DNA of 6,578 nucleotides, taken from CAIOHW01 sp964432565 (GTDB lineage: Bacteria; Bdellovibrionota; UBA1018). The notes below the pieces were generated by a model that searched no databases, was not told the origin of the DNA, and worked only from the letters and a program-made list of their open reading frames with translations. Below, piece after piece: positions 1 to 6,379 of this stretch (its first letter is position 1; every line of letters begins with the position of its first letter). The DNA lies in contig CAYSOA010000076.1 in assembly GCA_964432565.1 (NCBI GenBank), forward strand, positions 1 through 6,578, given 5' to 3'. A program made the position numbers and the translations under genes.

Positions 1-614
1 TTGAGCTGCAGCAGCATGGCCGCGCTCAGATGCTCGGAGATCTCGCGCGCCCAGCGCTCGAGGTCTTCATCTTTCTGCGGAACCTTGAGTCCTTCGTCGG
101 AGGCGAGCGCGAAGAAAAGCCCCAGCTTCAGTGCACCCGAATACTTCAGCACGTTCGGATCGGCGGCCTTGCCGTGCATCTTTTTCCAGATCCGGGCCAC
201 CTCCTGCAGGTAGTGCTTCTCGACCTCACGAATCGTCTTTCCGACCGCGCCGGCATCATTGCGATAACGCAGGTAGAGCCCCGCACTCCAGGGGTGCTCG
301 CGCAGCAACCGAAGCGACCGCACCATCCGATTGAACTGCAGGGTCCTCCAGTCGGGTGCCGAGTCATCCGCTCCCACTTCATAGAGCTGCAAAAACACCT
401 TCGAGCCGTACCGAACCGATTCGCGAACGAGGTTCTCCACCTGATTTCCAAAGTAGTAATAAAGCGTGGGCCGCGGCACGCCCGTGAAGCGCGAAATCTT
501 CGAATAGGTCAGATCTTTGGGCTGCAGCCTGACGAGCGCGCTCAAGACCCGCCGATACACCGTGTCAAGATCGAGCTTGGGCTTTCGGGCAGCAGTCTTC
601 TTCGGCTTTTCCAT
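1..614 (-). CDS. TetR/AcrR-family transcriptional regulator, 3' end outside window
   Basis: A minus-strand frame starts at ATG 614-612 and stays open for 204 codons to the left edge, with no stop in the window. The N-terminus is a Lys/Arg-rich tail (about residues 1-13). Residues about 19-63 form a TetR-type DNA-binding domain: a first helix (DTVYRRVLSALVRL), then YSKISRFTGV, the turn and recognition helix PRPTLYYYFGNQ, and VENLV. TLYYYF is the family hallmark. The rest (about 65-204) is a helical ligand-binding/dimerisation region with no specific match I recognise; residue 204 is near the family's usual total of 190-220, so little is probably missing. Family members are usually dimeric repressors that leave the operator when a small ligand binds. 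It is divergent from the M42 peptidase gene across 62 bases, so that gene and itself are the obvious candidate targets, but this is inferred from position only. The only Shine-Dalgarno-like word, GAGGT, lies about 12 bases before the ATG, which is rather far. The ligand is unknown. Confidence 0.9.
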   Translation of the reverse strand, partial: MEKPKKTAARKPKLDLDTVYRRVLSALVRLQPKDLTYSKISRFTGVPRPTLYYYFGNQVENLVRESVRYGSKVFLQLYEVGADDSAPDWRTLQFNRMVRSLRLLREHPWSAGLYLRYRNDAGAVGKTIREVEKHYLQEVARIWKKMHGKAADPNVLKYSGALKLGLFFALASDEGLKVPQKDEDLERWAREISEHLSAAMLLQL

Positions 615-676
615 GACCAGAATGGTACCTCAAATGACGCGCACTGCTACCAAAAGGTACCGGATACCGCTATACC
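615..676. promoter_or_regulatory. Divergent promoter/operator region with TACC/GGTA boxes
   Basis: This 62-base spacer must carry the control signals for both the TetR gene (leftward) and the peptidase gene (rightward). TACC occurs at 626-629, 648-651, 658-661, 665-668 and 673-676. Two of these lie in the palindrome GGTACC (624-629 and 656-661), and 648-659 is a further inverted repeat, TACC-AAAA-GGTA. Symmetric elements of this kind would suit a dimeric regulator. Weak -10-like hexamers lie close to both start codons: TATACC (671-676) for the peptidase and, on the minus strand, TACCAT (627-622) for the regulator. I see no convincing -35 hexamer for either. The symmetry is visible in the sequence; that TetR binds here is inference. 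Confidence 0.45.
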
Positions 677-1867
677 ATGCCCATGCGCACCGACTGGAAC
701 CTGCTGGAGACCCTGCTCTCGACCCCAACCGCTCCTTTTCGTGAAGATCAGGTTCAAGCTCTCGTCGAAGATACGCTGATCGAGGCCGGCGTTCCGTTCT
801 TCGAAGACCCGTACGGAAACGTCGTCATCGGAGCAAAGTCGAAGGCCGATTACCTCAAGCTGCTGGGCACGAAATCCAAAGAGCCGGTTCGGCTCTTCAT
901 CGCCCACATGGACCATCCGGGTTTTCACGGCGTCGAATGGCTCTCTCCCACCGAACTCGCCATCCAGTGGCACGGGGGTTCGCCCGTCAAGCATGTCGAA
1001 GGCGCCAAGGTCTGGCTGAGCGTAGACGGAGCCCACGGGTATGCCGACTCCGGAACGCTTCAAAACGTCTCGATCGGAGCCCACGGCCGGGGCATCGACC
1101 AGGCGGTCGTGCACTTCGACGAAACGTCGCTTTACGCCCATTTCGCCGGCAAGCCGAAGGCGCTCTACGGCGGCTTTCAGTTTCGCGCGCCCTGCTTCGA
1201 GGAAAACGACTGTTACTACTCAAAAGCTGCCGACGACCTGGTGGGATGCTTTGCCATCCTGTCGCTGGCACTCTCGCAATACGGAAAAGGAAAAAGGGCT
1301 TCCCGCAAAAAAGCCGCACCAGTGATCGGTCTGCTGACCCGCGCCGAAGAAGTGGGGTTCATCGGCGCCGTCGAGCACTTCGAGCTGGGCTGGTACAAGA
1401 AGGCAAAGCGAGAAGTGATCGCCGTCAGTCTCGAAACCTCACGCACCCTTCCGGGCGCCGAGATCGGCAAGGGTCCCGTGGTGCGACTGGGTGACCGACG
1501 AACGGTTTTTCATCCCAACTACCTGCAGGTTTTGACCGAGCTTGCCGCAAAGCACCTTCCGGGCCGTCACCAACGCCGCATCATGGACGGCGGATCGTGC
1601 GAAGCCACGGCCGCCACGATCTACGGACTTCCTGCCATCGGCATCTCGGTGCCGCTGGGCAACTACCACAACCAAGGCTTTGAGGGCGGGCCCGACTGCC
1701 TCGGTCCCGAAGGCCCCGCGCCAGAATTCGTGCATCGCGACGATGTCGCAGGACTGCTGACGCTGGTGCAGGCTCTGTCGACGAAGGAGCTCCCTTGGAA
1801 CGACCCCTGGCAATCGGTTCGCAAAGGGTTTCAAAAACTCAGGAAGACCTACCGACGCCACGCCTGA
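677..1867 (+). CDS. M42-like (glutamyl/TET-type) zinc metallo-aminopeptidase
   Basis: A 396-residue protein with the di-metal centre of the M42/M20/M28 peptidase clan. H77-x-D79 (AHMDH) provides a first ligand and the supporting Asp. D186 (KAADDLVG) is the expected bridging ligand, E224-E225 (TRAEEVG) the general base plus ligand, E253 (SLETS) a third-site ligand, and H331 (GNYHNQG) the last. The order and spacing match M42 enzymes, which are cytosolic, often large oligomers that trim N-terminal residues from peptides. Family members usually have Asp at the E253 position, and the usual GGTDA-like stretch reads GGSCEA here (305-310). The family is commonly about 340-370 residues, so this one is somewhat long, with a basic C-terminal tail. 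There is no signal peptide. The start is ambiguous between ATG 677 and ATG 683, and neither has a Shine-Dalgarno sequence. It probably shares a transcript with the Usp gene 18 bases downstream. Substrate preference cannot be read from the sequence. Confidence 0.85.
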   Translation: MPMRTDWNLLETLLSTPTAPFREDQVQALVEDTLIEAGVPFFEDPYGNVVIGAKSKADYLKLLGTKSKEPVRLFIAHMDHPGFHGVEWLSPTELAIQWHGGSPVKHVEGAKVWLSVDGAHGYADSGTLQNVSIGAHGRGIDQAVVHFDETSLYAHFAGKPKALYGGFQFRAPCFEENDCYYSKAADDLVGCFAILSLALSQYGKGKRASRKKAAPVIGLLTRAEEVGFIGAVEHFELGWYKKAKREVIAVSLETSRTLPGAEIGKGPVVRLGDRRTVFHPNYLQVLTELAAKHLPGRHQRRIMDGGSCEATAATIYGLPAIGISVPLGNYHNQGFEGGPDCLGPEGPAPEFVHRDDVAGLLTLVQALSTKELPWNDPWQSVRKGFQKLRKTYRRHA

Positions 1868-1885
1868 AGTGCTATCGCTAGAGCC

Positions 1886-2809
1886 ATGGCTACCCAACTC
1901 CCCCTGCTCGTGACGACTGATCTTCAGCATGATAGCGCGTCCGTCAAACGAACCCGCGCGGTCAATCAGGCTGCCCTGGCCGTGGCCCGAAAGCTCGACA
2001 CCAAGATCGAGCTGCTTCATGTCGCCAATCTGGGCGAAATTGCCCAGATTCCACAGGCCGCCAACGCCATTCTCGAATCGCAGAAAGCGGAACTCAAAAA
2101 TCTGATCAACCCTTTTGAAGGCATCACCCGTGCCCGCTTCCTGGTGGGCCATCCAGTGGCCGCCACCGAGAAGCTGACCGCGAAGAAAGGGACTCACGAG
2201 ATGCTCGTTCAGGGAACCCGGGGACGCACGGGCCTGAGCCGAGCCTTTCTGGGCAGCGTCGCCGAAGAGGTTCTCAGAACCTCGCGCATTCCGGTCATGA
2301 CGGTGGGCCCGGTCGCCCAGAAGGCGGGCACCCGCCCGGCCATCGGAGCAGCGCGCAAGCCTGTGATTCTGGTTGCCACCGACCTCGAAAAGACCAGCTC
2401 TCCGGCCGAGCAGTACGCCCTGTCGTTGGCTCGCCGAATGGGCGGAAGCGTGCATGCCGTGCATCACCTGCAGGCCGGGTTTCATCCGCTGATTCAAACG
2501 GCGCTGTCGACCCCCTCTGGTTCGCGTGAGCTTCAAGGCTTGATCCGCGGATTGCGCGAGGATGCCGAGAACGGGCTCAAAAAACTCGAGGCTCGGTGCC
2601 GAAAGGCCAAAGTCGAATGCTCGTGGAGCCTGCTGGAAAAGGGCATTCACGCCTCTGAGGCCCTGATCACCGAAATTCGAAAATCGGGCGCCAGCCTCGT
2701 TGTCTTGGGTACCCATGCTCGAGGACTGCTTTTGGGCAGCTTTTTAGGAAGCACCGCACGAGGAGTCATCCTCGAATCTCCGGTTCCCGTCATCACGGTC
2801 CGCAGGTAG
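1886..2809 (+). CDS. Universal stress protein with two UspA domains
   Basis: A 307-residue protein made of two tandem Usp (HUP-like Rossmann) domains, about residues 5-142 and 158-306. Each opens with a hydrophobic strand ending in the nucleotide-contacting Asp: LLVTTD (D12) and ILVATD (D166). Each closes with the ATP-binding loop. The first loop is canonical G-x2-G-x9-G-S (G110, G113, G123, S124). The second has Ala at the second Gly position (G275, A278, G288, S289). Both domains end in the typical strand before a short tail (IPVMTV; VPVITV). Tandem Usp proteins are cytosolic, often bind ATP, and are induced by starvation or other stress, but the molecular role of this one cannot be deduced. 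It begins 18 bases after the peptidase stop codon, so co-transcription is likely. No Shine-Dalgarno word precedes ATG 1886; the start is supported because the first Usp strand begins immediately after it. Confidence 0.93.
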   Translation: MATQLPLLVTTDLQHDSASVKRTRAVNQAALAVARKLDTKIELLHVANLGEIAQIPQAANAILESQKAELKNLINPFEGITRARFLVGHPVAATEKLTAKKGTHEMLVQGTRGRTGLSRAFLGSVAEEVLRTSRIPVMTVGPVAQKAGTRPAIGAARKPVILVATDLEKTSSPAEQYALSLARRMGGSVHAVHHLQAGFHPLIQTALSTPSGSRELQGLIRGLREDAENGLKKLEARCRKAKVECSWSLLEKGIHASEALITEIRKSGASLVVLGTHARGLLLGSFLGSTARGVILESPVPVITVRR

Positions 2810-2811
2810 GG

Positions 2812-2828
2812 CTGTCCCGGAGGGTCAG
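2812..2828 (+). other. Small hairpin after the Usp gene, weak terminator candidate
   Basis: CTGTCCC and GGGTCAG can pair around the loop GGA with one T-T mismatch, starting 3 bases after the Usp stop. No T-run follows, so it is not a standard intrinsic terminator and read-through into gap is possible. The right arm also belongs to a perfect 11-base palindrome, GGGTC-A-GACCC (2822-2832), which could instead be a protein-binding site. Both readings are tentative. Confidence 0.22.
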
Positions 2829-2848
2829 ACCCAGACCAAAAGGCCGAC

Positions 2849-2875
2849 TCGACGTGCGCCGTTTTGTGGTATGAC
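2849..2875 (+). promoter_or_regulatory. gap: Candidate gap promoter (extended -10)
   Basis: TGG-TATGAC (2868-2875) resembles an extended -10 element, with a TG one base before a hexamer matching TATAAT at four of six positions. A weak -35-like TCGACG lies at 2849-2854 with a short 15-base spacer. If used, transcription would begin around 2882-2883, at or next to the gap start codon, giving a leaderless or nearly leaderless message. That would fit the lack of a Shine-Dalgarno sequence before gap. It is pattern-based only. Confidence 0.3.
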
Positions 2876-2882
2876 CCCAACC

Positions 2883-3905
2883 ATGTCCCAACCCATCAAA
2901 ATCGGTATTAATGGCTTCGGTCGCATTGGTCGCAAAATCGTTCGTCTGGCACTTTCGCCCGAGAACGCGGGAAGGAATTTCCAGATCGTTGGCATCAACG
3001 ACCTGAGCACTCCCGAACAGATCGCCCACCTTTTCAAATACGATTCCGTGCACGGAACCTTTCCGGGAGAAGTCAAAGTCGAGAACGGTTTCCTGCTCGC
3101 TGCCGGACAGAAGATTCGTCTGACCGCCGAAAAAAACCCTGAAAACCTGAAGTGGAACGAGGTGCAGGCCGACTATGTGCATGAGTGCACCGGCATCTTC
3201 ACCGATAAGGAAAAAGCTTCGGCCCACCTCAAGGCAGGCGCCAAGCGCGTGATCATCTCGGCTCCGTCGAAGGATGCCGACGCCACCTTCTGCATGGGCG
3301 TGAACGAAGGCACCTACGATGCGTCGAAGCATGTCATCGTCAGCAACGCTTCCTGCACTACGAACTGCCTGGCCCCAATGGCCAAGGTCATTGACGAAAA
3401 CTTCGGCATCGTTCGCGGAACGATGCTGACCGTCCATAGCTACACCAACGACCAGAACATCCTGGATCTTCCCCACAAAGACCTGCGCCGCGCCCGCGCT
3501 GCAGCCCTCTCGATGATCCCAACGACGACGGGTGCCGCCAAGGCGGTTGGCCTCGTCCTGCCGCATCTGAAGGGTAAGCTGGATGGCCTCGCCATCCGCG
3601 TACCGACGCCGAACGTCTCGCTCGTCGACCTCACTGCCGAGCTCAAGACCAAGACCGATGCAGCCAGCATCAACGCCGCACTCCAGGCGGCAGCAGAAGG
3701 CCCCATGAAGGGCGTGCTGGCCTTCGAGACGCACGAGCTGGTTTCGAGCGACTTCAACGGCTCGACGGCAAGCTCGACGATCGACTCGAAGCTCACTTCC
3801 GTGCTCGATGGCAACTTCGTGAAAGTGGTCAGCTGGTACGACAACGAGAGCGGATTCTCTCAGCGCATGCTCGACCTGACCGATTATATGGTGAAGCACT
3901 CATGA
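2883..3905 (+). CDS. gap: Glyceraldehyde-3-phosphate dehydrogenase, type I (NAD-dependent)
   Basis: A 340-residue cytosolic glycolytic enzyme that oxidises and phosphorylates glyceraldehyde-3-phosphate to 1,3-bisphosphoglycerate with reduction of NAD+. The NAD-binding Rossmann domain opens with IKIGINGFGRIGR (residues 5-17). D40 in GINDL sits where NAD-specific enzymes hold the adenosine ribose, and the motif YDSVHG follows at 53-58. The catalytic motif SNASCTTNC gives nucleophile C158, and H185 in TVHSYTNDQ is the base. DLRRARAAA (200-208), TTTGAAKAVG and the C-terminal WYDNE (318-322) complete the signature. Length is normal (about 330-340). I chose ATG 2883, not the in-frame ATG 2871, because homologues begin a few residues before IKIGINGFGRIGR. 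No Shine-Dalgarno sequence precedes either. The last four bases (ATGA) are shared with pgk, indicating translational coupling. Confidence 0.97.
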   Translation: MSQPIKIGINGFGRIGRKIVRLALSPENAGRNFQIVGINDLSTPEQIAHLFKYDSVHGTFPGEVKVENGFLLAAGQKIRLTAEKNPENLKWNEVQADYVHECTGIFTDKEKASAHLKAGAKRVIISAPSKDADATFCMGVNEGTYDASKHVIVSNASCTTNCLAPMAKVIDENFGIVRGTMLTVHSYTNDQNILDLPHKDLRRARAAALSMIPTTTGAAKAVGLVLPHLKGKLDGLAIRVPTPNVSLVDLTAELKTKTDAASINAALQAAAEGPMKGVLAFETHELVSSDFNGSTASSTIDSKLTSVLDGNFVKVVSWYDNESGFSQRMLDLTDYMVKHS

Positions 3906-5092
3906 GTTCGCTGAATCCGACGATCATTCAGAGCATTCGCGACTTCGATCTGGTTTCGAAATCCGTCTTCCTGCGGCTCGATCTCAACGTACCGCTGACG
4001 GATGCCGATTCCAGCGGGCACCGATCGGTGGCCGACGACAATCGCATCCGCGAGGCGCTTCCCACGATCAAGCTCGCTCAGGAGAAAGGCGCCAAGATCA
4101 TCATCGGATCGCACCTCGGACGTCCTGACGGTAAAGTGAAGAAGGAATTTTCGCTCGAACCGGTTGCCGCCCACCTGGCGGACCTTCTGGATGAAGAGGT
4201 GACGCTGGCCGACGACTGCATCGGCGAAGGCATCGAACTGATGGCTTCGAGCCTGAAGAATGGCCAGATTCTGCTGCTCGAGAACCTGCGTTTTCACGCC
4301 GGCGAAGAAGCGAACGATCCCGACTTTGCAGCGAAGCTCGCCAAACTGGCGGAGATCTACATCACTGACGCTTTTGGAACCGCGCACCGCAAGCACGCTT
4401 CCACCTACGGCATCCCCTCGATCGTCAAGGCCAAGGGCATGGGCCTTTTGATCGAAAAAGAGCTGAAGTACCTCGACCCGCTGCTCTCTCAGCCGAAGCG
4501 ACCGTTTTACGCCATTCTCGGAGGCTCGAAGGTGACCGACAAGATTGCCACCATCGAGTCGCTGCTCAAGCAGGTGGACGGCCTGCTCATTGGTGGCGCC
4601 ATGGCTCACGCCTTCTGGGCTGCCCAGGGCGACACGGTTCCTGCGCAGGCCAAGCAACCCAAGCCGGAGGACGTTGAAGCCGCCAAGCTCGTCATGCGGG
4701 ACGCCAAGCGTCGCAACATTCCCTGCCTCGTTCCTGCGGACACGAACGGCGGCTTCGACATCGGACCCAAGACGATCGGTAAATTCAGCGAGTTCGTCGC
4801 CAACGCGGGAACGATCTTCTGGAATGGGCCCCTGGGCTGGTTCGAAAAGCCGGAGTATGCCGTAGGAACGTTTGAGGTCGCCAAGGCCGTTGCCGAAACC
4901 ACGGCCCTAAAGGTGGTGGGTGGTGGAGACACGGTCTCGGCCATCCAGCAGTCCGGCCTGGCTGAAAAGTTCGACCATCTGAGCACGGGTGGCGGCGCAG
5001 TACTCGAATACCTCGAAGGCCATGGCCTTCCCGGAATCGAGGTACTGAAGATCTCCGAGCGCCAGCGGCAGCTCCTCACGCAGTCGCTTTAA
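3902..5092 (+). CDS. pgk: Phosphoglycerate kinase
   Basis: A 396-residue, full-length two-domain cytosolic kinase that transfers the acyl phosphate of 1,3-bisphosphoglycerate to ADP, giving ATP and 3-phosphoglycerate. The N-terminal domain carries the substrate-binding motifs FLRLDLNVPL (residues 23-32), SHLGRP (R74), ENLRFHAGEEAND (R130) and DAFGTAHR (R163). The C-terminal nucleotide domain carries GGSKVTDKI (K210, K214), GGAMAHAF, WNGPLGWFE (307-315), GGGDTVSAI (340-348) and STGGGAVLEYLEG. A few consensus positions are conservatively changed, for example LGWFE where MGVFE is usual and GGGDT for GGGDS. ATG 3902 overlaps the gap stop codon in an ATGA junction. GGTGA (3890-3894) inside the end of gap lies 7 bases upstream and fits a Shine-Dalgarno sequence. 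It is clearly in an operon with gap and with tpiA, 12 bases downstream. Confidence 0.97.
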   Translation: MSSLNPTIIQSIRDFDLVSKSVFLRLDLNVPLTDADSSGHRSVADDNRIREALPTIKLAQEKGAKIIIGSHLGRPDGKVKKEFSLEPVAAHLADLLDEEVTLADDCIGEGIELMASSLKNGQILLLENLRFHAGEEANDPDFAAKLAKLAEIYITDAFGTAHRKHASTYGIPSIVKAKGMGLLIEKELKYLDPLLSQPKRPFYAILGGSKVTDKIATIESLLKQVDGLLIGGAMAHAFWAAQGDTVPAQAKQPKPEDVEAAKLVMRDAKRRNIPCLVPADTNGGFDIGPKTIGKFSEFVANAGTIFWNGPLGWFEKPEYAVGTFEVAKAVAETTALKVVGGGDTVSAIQQSGLAEKFDHLSTGGGAVLEYLEGHGLPGIEVLKISERQRQLLTQSL

Positions 5093-5104
5093 GGAACGGC
5101 AGGA

Positions 5105-5983
5105 ATGTCCCACAAGGCGCGCAGCATCCTGGTGGCCGGAAACTGGAAGATGAACCACGGCCCCGCGGCCGCGGCCGCATTCTTCGAAGAACTGTCGCGA
5201 TTGGGATTTCCGAGTGCGCAGGCCCGTGAGTCGCTGACTCGTGGCATCCTCGAAGCGTCGCTCCTGGTACCCGCGGTGACGCTTTCGGCTGCCCGCGAGG
5301 CGCTGGCCCGGCACGAGTGGCAGAACCTGATTTCGATTGGTGCCCAGAACGCCCATTTCGAAAAGTCGGGAGCCTATACGGGCGAGCTTTCAGGCCCTCT
5401 TTTGCAGGAAATCGGTATCGACCGGGTGCTGGTCGGCCACTCGGAGCGCCGACAACTGTTTGGTGAAACCGATGAGTCGGCCGGGCTTCGCATGGCCTCG
5501 CTGCTCGAACAGGGCTTTTCGGTGATTTTCTGCCTCGGAGAGACTCGGGCAGAACGCGAGAGCGGACAAACCGAGGCCGTGCTGGCCCGCCAGCTTGAAG
5601 GGGCGTTTCGTGCCGCAAGCCAGTGGCGCGAGAAAAGTCCGGGCGCATCGCCCGAAAGAGCGGGAGGCTGCGACTCTTCGTTCACGCGATTGACTCTGGC
5701 CTACGAACCCGTCTGGGCGATCGGTACGGGGCTGACGGCCTCGCCCGAGCAGGCGCAGGAAGCCCATGCCCGTATTCGCGACTGGCTCAATTCGCAGCCA
5801 GCCCGGGTTCTGGGGGCTCCTCGGGCCGAAACGACGCGACTTCTTTACGGCGGCAGCGTCACTCCCGAGAACTTCTCCACCCTACTGGCGTGCCCCGATG
5901 TCGACGGTGGACTCGTCGGCGGCGCCAGTCTCAAGCCCGAGAGCTTTTTGAAGTTGATCGAGGCAGGCGCCCACGCTATCTAG
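5105..5983 (+). CDS. tpiA: Triosephosphate isomerase, longer than usual
   Basis: A cytosolic TIM-barrel enzyme interconverting dihydroxyacetone phosphate and glyceraldehyde-3-phosphate. All catalytic residues are present: N13 and K15 (GNWKMN), H112 in GHSERR, and base E201 in AYEPVWAIGTG, whose PVWAIGTG (202-209) forms the mobile lid loop. The phosphate-gripping YGGSVTPEN (248-256) and DGGLVGGASL (267-276) follow. At 292 residues it is clearly longer than the usual 245-260. The extra length lies in three places: after helix 1 (about 36-50), between QLEGAF and the strand leading to E201 (about 170-196, rich in Ser, Gly, Arg and Glu), and before the last phosphate loop (about 229-243). None interrupts a motif, so activity is expected. 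The start is well supported by AAGGA at 5091-5095, 9 bases upstream, which overlaps the last bases of pgk. An alanine run (residues 21-25) is coded by a GC-rich repeat of GCGGCC. Confidence 0.95.
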   Translation: MSHKARSILVAGNWKMNHGPAAAAAFFEELSRLGFPSAQARESLTRGILEASLLVPAVTLSAAREALARHEWQNLISIGAQNAHFEKSGAYTGELSGPLLQEIGIDRVLVGHSERRQLFGETDESAGLRMASLLEQGFSVIFCLGETRAERESGQTEAVLARQLEGAFRAASQWREKSPGASPERAGGCDSSFTRLTLAYEPVWAIGTGLTASPEQAQEAHARIRDWLNSQPARVLGAPRAETTRLLYGGSVTPENFSTLLACPDVDGGLVGGASLKPESFLKLIEAGAHAI

Positions 5984-5991
5984 CCAGAACG

Positions 5992-6366
5992 ATGCAGACC
6001 TTTTTGACCGTCATTCACGTTGTTGCGTGCCTGCTTTTGATTCCCGTGATCTTGATTCAGCAGGGCAAGGGCGCCGATATCAGCGCCAGCTTCGGCGGAT
6101 CCAGCCAGACGGTCTTCGGAAGCTCCGGGGGAGCCACGTTTTTCACCCGCCTGACCACGGTGCTGGCCGCAGTGTTCATGCTGACTTCGCTGACGCTCAC
6201 TTCGGTCACCAACCAGGGCAAGAAAAAATCGGTCTTTGAAGGCGCCGTTCCGGCGACCACCACCGAGTCGACCAGCGAAACATCGACTGAAGCAGCCCCA
6301 GCGGCAGCCGACGCTGCACCGGCCGCTTCGGCCGAAAAGCCGGCTGGCGAAGCGGCGAAGAACTGA
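5992..6366 (+). CDS. secG: Preprotein translocase subunit SecG
   Basis: A 124-residue small inner-membrane protein, the non-essential partner of SecYE that assists SecA-driven export. The first membrane helix spans about residues 3-23 (VIHVVACLLLIPVILI). The conserved loop follows as QQGKGADIS and FGGSSQTVFGSSG (24-47), then a second helix at about 52-73. The remaining fifty or so residues are a low-complexity tail, first KKK, then rich in Thr/Ser/Glu and finally Ala/Pro, ending KN. Such tails are common but variable in SecG and are probably disordered. The gene starts 8 bases after the tpiA stop with no clear Shine-Dalgarno sequence, so coupling to tpiA translation is likely. An in-frame upstream extension into tpiA (to 5623) exists but is not credible, because SecG proteins begin right at the first membrane helix. 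Placement after tpiA is a recurring bacterial arrangement. Confidence 0.95.
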   Translation: MQTFLTVIHVVACLLLIPVILIQQGKGADISASFGGSSQTVFGSSGGATFFTRLTTVLAAVFMLTSLTLTSVTNQGKKKSVFEGAVPATTTESTSETSTEAAPAAADAAPAASAEKPAGEAAKN

Positions 6367-6379
6367 CGAACTGTAAACT

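Noticed and set aside
30..779. Plus-strand open frame of 249 codons at the left end
   Set aside because: It is antisense to the TetR gene, whose translation shows a clear helix-turn-helix, and it runs into the peptidase gene in a different frame. Its own product shows no recognisable domain.
1439..2716. Minus-strand open frame of 425 codons over the peptidase and Usp genes
   Set aside because: It lies opposite two well-supported genes with intact motifs. Long antisense frames are common in GC-rich coding DNA, and the translation lacks any recognisable domain.
3131..3137. A-AAA-AAC slippery heptamer in gap, in the correct frame for -1 frameshifting
   Set aside because: A -1 shift meets a TGA almost at once (CCC TGA), giving a useless short product. 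No stimulatory structure or Shine-Dalgarno-like element is obvious, and Glu-Lys-Asn is ordinary coding here.
2793..3899. Minus-strand open frame of 368 codons over gap
   Set aside because: It is a shadow of the strongly conserved gap gene, starting almost at its end and running past its start, with no recognisable protein family.
5164..5178. GC-rich repeat of GCGGCC at the start of tpiA
   Set aside because: It simply encodes a run of alanines in a surface helix. The palindromic look follows from GCG/GCC codons, not from a regulatory element.
5623..6366. SecG with a long N-terminal extension (247 codons)
   Set aside because: The extension overlaps tpiA out of frame through its catalytic motifs. 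The SecG homology begins at Met 5992, just before the first membrane helix.
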